Positions 57,802 through 64,000 of a DNA stretch of 64,000 nucleotides are shown in pieces. The notes beneath the pieces were generated by a model. It saw only the letters and a program-made list of their open reading frames with translations. It ran no database searches and was not told the origin of the DNA. Both the position numbers and the translations under genes were made by a program. How positions within the stretch are numbered: the first letter of the stretch is position 1; every line of letters begins with the position of its first letter. The DNA is from Bacillota bacterium (GTDB taxonomy: Bacteria > Bacillota > Clostridia > Christensenellales > Aristaeellaceae), in contig JAEWSC010000035.1 of assembly GCA_023398575.1 (NCBI GenBank), positions 1-64,000 on the forward strand, in the 5' to 3' direction.

Positions 57802-59088
57802 ATGAAACGTTTTCTTTCCCTCCTCACAGCGCTGCTGCTCATTTTAACAGCAATGCTGCCTGTCGTGGCGGCTTCTGCCGAAGCGCCGGTGACGCTGACC
57901 ATTCTGTGGTGGGGCAGCCAGACCAGGCACGACTTGACCATGAAACTCGTTGAAAAGTTTATGGAAAAGTATCCTGACATCAAGCTTGAAATGGAATTCA
58001 CCGATTGGGGCGGCTATTGGAGCAAGCTGTCCGCACAGGTTGCCGGCGGTCTGACCCCCGACATTTTTCAGATGGACTATGCTTACCTGGCCCAGTATGC
58101 CGAAAACGGCGTTCTGGCATCACTGGATGAGTATACCGCCAGCGGCGCGCTTGATGTGAGCGATGTTTCCGAGAACGTGCTCAATAGCGGCAAGATCGAT
58201 GGTAAACTCTATGCCATGTCTGCCGGCACTAACGCCCCTGTTATGCTCTACCGCAAGGATTTGGTGGCTCAGGCCGGTGTAGAAATCCCCCTGGACCCCA
58301 CCCTGTCTGAGTACATCGCCGTCTCCAAGGCCATTTATGAAAAAACCGGCATGCGTGATACCTTTATCGTTAGCGGTAATGCCGATATGCTCAGGTTCCG
58401 CCTGCGCAGCTATGGCATGAACCTGTACAATGAAGATGCCTCCGCCCTGGGCTTCACCGATACCAAATATGTTGTGGACATGTGGAAAACCATCATGACC
58501 GCACAGGCAGAAGGCTACGGCATGCTCCCCGGTGAAGAAACTGCCGCTACCGCCTTTAACTCCCTGGTGACCGATACCTGGGCCCGTTATCAGAACAGCA
58601 ACGAGCTGCAGGCATACATTGACGCCACCGGTGCTGACCTAGGGATGTTCGCTATTCCCGATCAGGATGATGCCACCACTTCCTGCACTTACTTGAAACC
58701 CTCCATGTTCTGGTGCGTATCCGAGCAGAGTGCCAAAAAGGATGCTGCTGTCAAGTTCCTGAACTTCTTCACCAATGATCCCGATTGCTTCGATATCGTC
58801 GGCCTCGACCGCGCCATGCCCGTTTCTGGCAAAATGCGCGAGCATGTTGCCGCTTCCTTGAACGAAGTCAGCCAGTCAGTGGCCGATATCGTGAACTACT
58901 TCAGCGAGCCGGGCAACGCTTCTCCCTTGATGAACGCTGACCCCGCTGTACATCGTGAGGTATCTGAACTGTTGGATCAGTACACCGAGCAGGTACGCTA
59001 TGAGCAAATCACTGACCTTGAAGCTGCTGCCGCCCAGTTCGTCACCGAGGCAAACGATATTCTGGCTTCCGCAAAGACTGCACAATAA
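57802..59088 (+). CDS. Extracellular sugar-binding protein, family 1
   Basis: 428 residues with the MalE-type fold: 'WWGSQTRHDLTMKLVEKFME', 'YWSKLSAQVAGGLTPDIFQM', 'GKIDGKLYAMSAGTNAPVML', and 'LNFFTNDPD'. The first 28 residues are a Sec signal ending AASAEA with no lipobox Cys. Ligand is an oligosaccharide or glycoside; exact sugar unknown. Codon bias is strong (CTG, CCC, ACC), implying high expression. GGAGG lies about 11 bases before the ATG. First gene of the importer, followed by a stable hairpin. Confidence 0.93.
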   Translation: MKRFLSLLTALLLILTAMLPVVAASAEAPVTLTILWWGSQTRHDLTMKLVEKFMEKYPDIKLEMEFTDWGGYWSKLSAQVAGGLTPDIFQMDYAYLAQYAENGVLASLDEYTASGALDVSDVSENVLNSGKIDGKLYAMSAGTNAPVMLYRKDLVAQAGVEIPLDPTLSEYIAVSKAIYEKTGMRDTFIVSGNADMLRFRLRSYGMNLYNEDASALGFTDTKYVVDMWKTIMTAQAEGYGMLPGEETAATAFNSLVTDTWARYQNSNELQAYIDATGADLGMFAIPDQDDATTSCTYLKPSMFWCVSEQSAKKDAAVKFLNFFTNDPDCFDIVGLDRAMPVSGKMREHVAASLNEVSQSVADIVNYFSEPGNASPLMNADPAVHREVSELLDQYTEQVRYEQITDLEAAAAQFVTEANDILASAKTAQ

Positions 59089-59109
59089 GCGCACTCCTTA
59101 GTAATCTCG

Positions 59110-59150
59110 TCGCGCCGGAAGGAAGTCGCTCTCCCTCCGGCGCGATATTT
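59110..59150 (+). terminator. Hairpin between the sugar-binding protein and permease genes
   Basis: TCGCGCCGGAAGG and CCTCCGGCGCGA form a GC-rich stem, followed by TATTTC. It likely causes partial termination after the binding-protein gene. Confidence 0.72.
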
Positions 59151-59183
59151 CTAGACATCTAACTTTCAGGAAGGAGCGTCGCT

Positions 59184-60125
59184 ATGCACAAGCTGAGTCA
59201 AGCATCCAAGCTGAATCATTCGCCGCGCACGCTGATCAGTGTTTTAAACCGGGATAATACGGCGGGATACATCTTTATTCTTCCCTTTATCATCGGCCTG
59301 ATTGCCTTTACGGTGATCCCCTTCTTTACCTCGCTGTATCTATCTTTTACGGAATATAATATTTTATCTCCTGCCAAGTGGATTGGCTTTGACAATTACA
59401 AGAAGATGTTTTTTCAAGACAAGCTGTTTTGGACATCTTTTGGTGTGACCTTCAAGTTTGCGGTGGTCCAGGTGCCTGTCAAGCTTGTTGTATCTCTTCT
59501 GGTAGCGTTGGTACTGGCCCGAAATACCAGGGCCATCGGCTTTTTCCGCGCTTCCTTCTACATCCCTTCGCTCATGGGCGGCAGCGTGGCCATTGCGCTT
59601 TTGTGGAAGCAGTTGTTTGCTTATAACGGCGTCATCAATCAGGTTTTGAGTCTGATTGGTCTGCCAGGCAACAACAAGTGGCTCGGCGATCCTGATACCG
59701 CGCTTGGCGTGTTGATTTCATTGGGCGTGTGGCAGTTTGGCAGTTCCATGCTCATTTTCTTAGCTGCCATTAAAAACATACCCACCAGCTATTACGAAGC
59801 AGCTATTGTGGATGGCGCTGGCCCCTTCAAACGCTTTTTCAAAATTACCTTGCCTATGCTGACGCCGATCATTTTCTTTAATCTGATCAATCAGATTATC
59901 GGCGCATTCCAGGCGTTTAACTCCAGCTATCTGATTACTGCCGGGAAACCCTTGAATACCACTTTATATTATGGCGTTCATTTATATAACCGAGCCTTCA
60001 CTCATTATGAAATGGGTTACGGCAGCGCAATGGCCTGGTTTATGTTGCTTGTTATCGCATTCTTTACGGCCCTTGTCTTTCGCTCTTCCAGCGCTTGGGT
60101 CTATTACGAATCGGAAGGCAGGTGA
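59184..60125 (+). CDS. Sugar ABC transporter permease (MalF-like)
   Basis: 313 residues with six helices. The EAA loop reads 'YYEAAIVDGAGPFKRFFKIT', and the N-terminus 'NTAGYIFILPFIIGLIAFTV' is family-typical. Pairs with the next permease. AGGAAGGAG lies just upstream of the ATG. The ATPase of this importer is not in the window; a shared MsmX-type ATPase encoded elsewhere is usual in Firmicutes. Confidence 0.94.
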   Translation: MHKLSQASKLNHSPRTLISVLNRDNTAGYIFILPFIIGLIAFTVIPFFTSLYLSFTEYNILSPAKWIGFDNYKKMFFQDKLFWTSFGVTFKFAVVQVPVKLVVSLLVALVLARNTRAIGFFRASFYIPSLMGGSVAIALLWKQLFAYNGVINQVLSLIGLPGNNKWLGDPDTALGVLISLGVWQFGSSMLIFLAAIKNIPTSYYEAAIVDGAGPFKRFFKITLPMLTPIIFFNLINQIIGAFQAFNSSYLITAGKPLNTTLYYGVHLYNRAFTHYEMGYGSAMAWFMLLVIAFFTALVFRSSSAWVYYESEGR

Positions 60126-60130
60126 CCAAA

Positions 60131-60982
60131 ATGATGCAAAGTATTTCGCTTCGCAGAAAAGCCGGCAGCACAGTCTATCATGTGCTAATGTTCTTGTTTA
60201 GTCTGCTGATGATATATCCGCTTTTATGGTTAATATCCTCTGCTTTCAAACCCAATGGCGAAATTTTCAGCAATGCAGCGTCGCTTTTGCCAAAGGAATT
60301 TACATGGGAGCATTATACAACCGGCTGGAAAGGTTTTGGCGGGTTTACCTTTACGGGCTTTTTCACCAACTCTCTGTTTATAGCCTTAACATCCGCGTTG
60401 GGGATGGTGATATCCTCGGCGTTTATCGCCTTCGGATTTGCACGTATCAACTTCAAGGGCCGCGGCTTCTGGTTTGTGATGATGATTGTTACCATGATGC
60501 TGCCAGGGCAGGTGATGATGATTCCCCGATTTGTTTTGTTTAATGCCTTTGGGTGGGTAGGTTCGTATCTGCCGATGACGATTACCGCCTTCTTTGGCAG
60601 CGGGTTTAACATCTTTTTGATTATGCAGTTTATCCGCGGCATTCCGCGAGACCTTGATGAAGCTGCTAAGATTGATGGATGCAGCTGGTATGGCATATTT
60701 GTGCGTATCATGCTGCCGTTGATTATCCCTTCTCTGGTAACGGTGGGCGTGCTCACCTTTATCGGCAGCTGGGAGGATTTTATGGGTGCATTGCTGTATC
60801 TGAACAAACCAAAGATGTATACGGTAGCCTACGCGCTGAAAATGTTTAACGACCAGGCGCAAACAGACTATGGCGCGACCTTTGCCATGTCCGTACTATC
60901 GCTGATACCGGTCTTGACGCTATTCTTCTTCTTTCAGAAGAACCTGGTCGAGGGCATCAGCATTCAAGGCTTGAAAGGCTAA
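60131..60982 (+). CDS. Sugar ABC transporter permease (MalG-like)
   Basis: 283 residues, six helices. EAA loop 'DLDEAAKIDGCSWYGIFVRI', and a late 'FFFQKNLVEGISIQGLKG' terminus typical of MalG-type permeases. Start ATG 60131, 5 bases after the previous stop, with GGCAGG upstream; the open frame reaches 12 codons back into the upstream gene. Confidence 0.94.
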   Translation: MMQSISLRRKAGSTVYHVLMFLFSLLMIYPLLWLISSAFKPNGEIFSNAASLLPKEFTWEHYTTGWKGFGGFTFTGFFTNSLFIALTSALGMVISSAFIAFGFARINFKGRGFWFVMMIVTMMLPGQVMMIPRFVLFNAFGWVGSYLPMTITAFFGSGFNIFLIMQFIRGIPRDLDEAAKIDGCSWYGIFVRIMLPLIIPSLVTVGVLTFIGSWEDFMGALLYLNKPKMYTVAYALKMFNDQAQTDYGATFAMSVLSLIPVLTLFFFFQKNLVEGISIQGLKG

Positions 60983-61083
60983 AGGGATGGAGCGCATAAC
61001 ACAGCAAGCAGGTGTGGGCTGCAATGGTTAAGGCAGTGGTAATACTTTGATGCCAGACAGTGACCGATGGAGGAGGATCAATC

Positions 61084-61923
61084 ATGGAACTTAAGGTTTT
61101 CGCCTTTGCCGATGAAGCCAGCCCCATGTTGGATGGCCAAATTGCCGCTATGAAGCGCAATGGCTTGCGGGGCATGGAAATACGCGGGGTGGATGTCGAA
61201 AACATCTCCTCCATCTCCATGGCAAAAGCTCGTGAAGTACGCCTTAAACTCGATGATGCAGGGTTGGTGGTGTGGTCTATCGATTCGCCCATCGGCAAGA
61301 TAGACATTGAAAGGGATGACTTTGGCCGTCATCTGGATACATTGCGCCATACCCTGGAGATTGCGGATGTACTTGGTGTGAAGAATCTGCGTGTGTTCTC
61401 TTTCTTTATGCCTATGGGTAAAAATCCAGATAAATATAAACAGGCAGTAATGGACCGAATGGGTGAGATGCTCCGCGAGGCAAAAGACGCCGGCGTGACC
61501 CTATGCCACGAAAATGAAAAGGGCATTTATGGAGATAATGCCGGCCGCTGCGCGGAGATTTTGCGGCTTTATCCCGATATCAAGGGCGTGTTTGACCCTG
61601 CCAACTTTGTACAGTGCGGACAGGACACTTGGGAAGCTTGGGAACTGTTGAAGCCATATATCAAGTACCTGCATATTAAGGATGCCCTGTCAGATGGAAG
61701 TGTGGTTCCTGCGGGCAAGGGTGTTGGACGGATAAAGAAAATATTGGATGCGTACCGTGCCATGGGCGGCAGTGTCGTGACCATCGAGCCGCATCTGAAG
61801 GTGTTTTCGGGGCTTGCGGAGTTGGAACGCGACGGGGAACACAGCAATGTGGGGCTGTACAGCTTTGAAAGCAGCGACGCCGCTTTTGATGCCGCATGTG
61901 CGGCGTTAAAAAAGGTTATGTAA
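61084..61923 (+). CDS. Sugar phosphate isomerase/epimerase (TIM barrel)
   Basis: 279 residues of the xylose-isomerase-like (AP-endonuclease-2) superfamily. Metal ligands E in LCHENEKGIYGD, D in GVFDPANFVQ, H in YLHIKDAL and E in VTIEPHLKVF. Related enzymes act on keto-sugars or 3-keto-glycosides. With a Gfo/Idh enzyme across the divergent promoter it may process oxidised glycosides taken up by the importer upstream. AGGAGG lies 7 bases before the ATG. Confidence 0.88.
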   Translation: MELKVFAFADEASPMLDGQIAAMKRNGLRGMEIRGVDVENISSISMAKAREVRLKLDDAGLVVWSIDSPIGKIDIERDDFGRHLDTLRHTLEIADVLGVKNLRVFSFFMPMGKNPDKYKQAVMDRMGEMLREAKDAGVTLCHENEKGIYGDNAGRCAEILRLYPDIKGVFDPANFVQCGQDTWEAWELLKPYIKYLHIKDALSDGSVVPAGKGVGRIKKILDAYRAMGGSVVTIEPHLKVFSGLAELERDGEHSNVGLYSFESSDAAFDAACAALKKVM

Positions 61924-62039
61924 AATCGGAAATAGATAGCCCGATGGCGTAGAAGCTGTCTTTCCTGATAACAACATCACTTATACGAAATACTACTGAC
62001 AGTTCTATGCTGGATGAATGATAGTAGCTTTTGGCTTTA

Positions 62040-62069
62040 TGCCTGGAACGAATCTGTTCTAGGCATTTA
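62040..62069 (+). terminator. Terminator after the isomerase gene
   Basis: TGCCT(G)GAAC and GTTC(T)AGGCA form a 9-bp stem with one mismatch, followed by TTTATATT. Confidence 0.5.
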
Positions 62070-62097
62070 TATTGTTGCAAAATAATAAGCAAAAATA

Positions 62098-62126
62098 TTG
62101 AGCTTTTGTACAATCTGGAGTAAAAT
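62098..62126 (+). promoter_or_regulatory. Promoter of the riboswitch-controlled gene
   Basis: TTGAGC, 17-base spacer, TAAAAT. Transcription would begin near 62133, at the first base of the riboswitch. Confidence 0.7.
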
Positions 62127-62134
62127 ATCAAATA

Positions 62135-62222
62135 GGGACCCAGGAAAATGGCAAAGCAGTCGAAAGGCTGTGACGCAAAGCTAAAGGGCCTTCGGCATGA
62201 GCCGGTGGCAGCCAGTTACCCA
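62135..62222 (+). ncRNA. c-di-GMP-I (GEMM-I) riboswitch
   Basis: Conserved elements in order: GGCAAA at 62150, stem with GAAA tetraloop (CAGTCGAAAGGCTG), then GACGCAAAGC (tetraloop receptor) at 62172, AAAGGGCC, and TGGCAGCCAG at 62207. This matches the class I c-di-GMP aptamer. The aptamer ends 5 bases before the GGGAGG of the next gene, so ligand binding probably acts on ribosome access. No terminator lies between, unlike transcription-controlling GEMMs. Confidence 0.92.
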
Positions 62223-62237
62223 AAGGGAGGAATTTTA

Positions 62238-63575
62238 ATGAGGAATCTTAGTCCCCGGAAATCACTTGTACTTGGTCTTGTGATGGTGCTTCTCCTGTCG
62301 ATGGTGGTATTGCAGGGAGGTTTTGCTTCCGAATACCTGGTGGCAGGAGAAAGCGTACTTACTCCTTTCACTGGAAGCATATCTTTGGATGTCAATCCAA
62401 GCATTGAATTGAAGATGGAAAATGGCGCCGTCACACAAGCTCTGGCCTATAATGATGAGGGGCAAGGCCTTTTGGCAGACACTCCTTTGTCAGGTCTCAC
62501 GGCAGAGGAAGCTGTGAAGGTTATGACCAAAGCGCTGATTGCAGGCGGTTATCTGGCTCCGGCAGATATATCACCCTATCTGGTGATAACGGTGTCAGGC
62601 GGCGGGGCACAGGAAGAGAATGCATCGGAAGCTTTGAAAAGCGCATCCAAACAGACAGCAGAAGAACACGGCGTAGAATTTGAAGTCGAGAGTGCCTTTG
62701 TATCGGATGATGTGGCTGCCCAGGCCGCAGCCCTTGGTCTTTCCACTGGCAGATATTTGCTGATGCAGTACATTGCAAAAACGGAAGATATCACACTGGA
62801 AGAAGCCATAGCCAAATACGGAACAACAAGAATCGGTGAGCTGATGGATCAATTCGAGGATGCAAAGGAGCTTTTTGACGATGATGGGCTGGTGCTTTCT
62901 GACGAGCAGCGCATTGTATTGGAAGCCGCCTTTGAACAGCAAAAGGAAGCAATCAAGGTCGCCGAAAGCACCTTTCATGATGCTTTCAAAGCCCTCAAGA
63001 GTACTTATCGAGACAAGGCTCACAGCGCGATCAAGTCTGAGCAGGGTGAGGATAATCAGGCAACCGCAGATGCTTTGAGCCTATTGAAGGAGCAGATGCT
63101 CGTGGAATTCCAAGCGGTGCGTTTGTCGTTGGATGAAGCTGTTTCTGCAGCCCGTTCTACATTTATGGAAGCTGTTGCCGCAGCCTTGATCCCAGAGGAA
63201 GTGTCCGGACAGTATTATATCTGGCATATGAACAAGGAATTGAACACCGAGGGTGAGCTGAAAGCTTTCCTAAAAACGTTTAACTATAAGGCCAATGGGA
63301 AAGACAATGGCCAGGGTCAGACTCCGGGGAAAACCACGGAAAGCCCTGGAAAAGGCGTTGAAAGGAAGGGTAATGGCGATCAGCAGGAAGATAAGGCTGA
63401 TTCTCAGGGAGATAAGGGCAAAGAAGGTCAGGATAGCAAGGGGCGAAATTCTCAGGATCAAGCTAAAGACCAAAACAAGGGTAAGACTGGCAAAAACGAC
63501 GGGGAATCTGATAGCATTAGCGGAAAATCAAGCGACAAGGGCAATAATGGTGAATCGGGAAAAGATAAGAAATAG
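62238..63575 (+). CDS. Secreted or anchored RsgI-domain protein
   Basis: 445 residues. An N-terminal signal or anchor helix (about 10-30), then an RsgI-type extracellular domain: 'GSISLDVNPSIELKMENGAV', 'EEAVKVMTKALIAGGYLA' near residue 85. Residues 170-345 are helical and charged; the last 100 are low-complexity Gly/Lys/Asp/Asn (KDNGQGQTPGKTTESPGKG...). RsgI normally joins this domain to an anti-sigma-I N-terminus, which is absent here, so it is not an anti-sigma factor in the usual sense. ATG at 62238, 7 bases after GGGAGG; the frame is open 30 codons upstream through the riboswitch and must be ignored. c-di-GMP control suggests a role in surface attachment or biofilm. Confidence 0.82.
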   Translation: MRNLSPRKSLVLGLVMVLLLSMVVLQGGFASEYLVAGESVLTPFTGSISLDVNPSIELKMENGAVTQALAYNDEGQGLLADTPLSGLTAEEAVKVMTKALIAGGYLAPADISPYLVITVSGGGAQEENASEALKSASKQTAEEHGVEFEVESAFVSDDVAAQAAALGLSTGRYLLMQYIAKTEDITLEEAIAKYGTTRIGELMDQFEDAKELFDDDGLVLSDEQRIVLEAAFEQQKEAIKVAESTFHDAFKALKSTYRDKAHSAIKSEQGEDNQATADALSLLKEQMLVEFQAVRLSLDEAVSAARSTFMEAVAAALIPEEVSGQYYIWHMNKELNTEGELKAFLKTFNYKANGKDNGQGQTPGKTTESPGKGVERKGNGDQQEDKADSQGDKGKEGQDSKGRNSQDQAKDQNKGKTGKNDGESDSISGKSSDKGNNGESGKDKK

Positions 63576-63584
63576 ACATGTTCT

Positions 63585-63622
63585 ACCAGGCGGATGTACA
63601 GCATCCGCCTGGTGCGTTTTTG
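63585..63622 (+). terminator. Intrinsic terminator of the RsgI-domain gene
   Basis: ACCAGGCGGATG and CATCCGCCTGGT form a perfect 12-bp stem, followed by GCGTTTTTG. Confidence 0.88.
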
Positions 63623-63665
63623 CATTCATTAACCATCGCTGGAAAATGGCGAAAGAACTAAAAGA

Positions 63666-63694
63666 TTGCTGAAATATGCGAAATCTTGTACAAT
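63666..63694 (+). promoter_or_regulatory. Promoter near the right edge
   Basis: TTGCTG, 17-base spacer, TACAAT, with a second TATAAT immediately after. Transcript would start near 63701. Confidence 0.55.
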
Positions 63695-64000
63695 ATAATA
63701 GACAATAGCATAACATAAAGTCTTGTAAAGGGCATAAGCGTTTTCAGATATGTAATGCGTACAATTTCGGCATGAGGAACTTACGCTCATGAAAGCTATT
63801 CATCGTGAGATGACGGCTCTGGCAGCATTAACGCACTGGTAGGCAAGGCAATACGTGTTTTCTGACGCACTGCAAGAGGAATAACGGCGTGTTAAGCACG
63901 GTGGCTTTGAATATGAGTGCAAGAGAAATTAAGAAAAGCAGCCGGTTGTCGAAATATTACTCTGTAAAGATGTATGCCCAATGACAGCCAGCAGCACAGA
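63695..64000 (+). other. Unassigned transcribed-looking region at the right edge
   Basis: About 300 bases follow a fair promoter, but the only open frames are a 17-codon one at 63789 (MKAIHREMTALAALTHW) and a 23-codon one near 63911 (MSAREIKKSSRLSKYYSVKM..), neither with a proper ribosome-binding site. It may be the leader (riboswitch or T-box) of a gene beyond the edge, or a non-coding RNA. I could not match it to a known RNA class, and no terminator lies inside the window. Confidence 0.35.

Noticed and set aside
62148..62237. 30-codon upstream extension of the RsgI-domain protein
   Set aside because: It is translated from the c-di-GMP riboswitch. The GGGAGG and ATG at 62238 are the correct start.

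Overview
The window looks like a chromosomal segment of a spore-forming, mostly anaerobic Clostridia-type Firmicute of moderate GC (mid-40s percent by eye). The signs are strong AGGAGG-type ribosome-binding sites, frequent TTG/GTG starts, a cotJABC spore-coat operon, CymR-like and OhrR-like regulators, a YesM/YesN-type two-component system, a CcpA/LacI-style operator, a c-di-GMP-I riboswitch ahead of an RsgI-domain protein, and several ferredoxin-type proteins with a flavodiiron protein and SOD for oxygen defence. I cannot name the species. All three ABC solute-binding proteins carry Sec signals with no lipobox cysteine, which is unusual for a monoderm.

Layout. 0-9 kb: start of a LacI regulator, a DUF815 ATPase, a GT-C glycosyltransferase, DMT and MATE exporters, a two-gene Fe-S module, and cotJABC. 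9.2-13.5 kb: a tRNA array (Val-Asp-Phe-Gly-Cys-Leu) next to a decayed stretch with a twice-frameshifted deoxyribosyltransferase, an unrecognised coding remnant and a MerR pseudogene that keeps its MerR-type promoter. 13.5-24 kb: a flavin-type small enzyme, an ABC-2 exporter, GNAT enzymes, an OhrR/TSCPD/glutathione peroxidase operon with a palindromic operator, a glycerophosphodiesterase, a second MATE pump, a PHP phosphoesterase and a DUF362-ferredoxin protein. 24-31.4 kb: a livKHMGF branched-chain amino-acid importer, then a CymR-like regulator with a MetNI-like ABC pair whose ATPase has lost every catalytic motif.

31.5-44 kb: an unexplained promoter-leader-terminator unit before rsgA, a membrane metalloprotease, a methyltransferase, a PhoPR-like two-component pair, a phosphonate-type importer (phnD, phnC, two phnE) ending in a 5'-nucleotidase, and a flavodiiron/SOD pair. 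45-49 kb: two DUF6385-like proteins, one with 66-bp tandem repeats, and a glycosyltransferase-TPR protein; this resembles a glycosylated surface or spore-surface protein module. 49-62 kb: two divergent operons, one of redox enzymes (Gfo/Idh, FAD oxidoreductase, SDR, Old-Yellow-Enzyme type) and one of AraC regulator, sensor kinase, response regulator, sugar ABC importer and TIM-barrel isomerase, which together look like an oxidative glycoside-use locus. 62-64 kb: the c-di-GMP riboswitch and its RsgI-domain protein, then a promoter followed by about 300 bases with no convincing gene.

Starts were chosen from ribosome-binding sites where possible; functions are from motif recognition by eye, with no database search.
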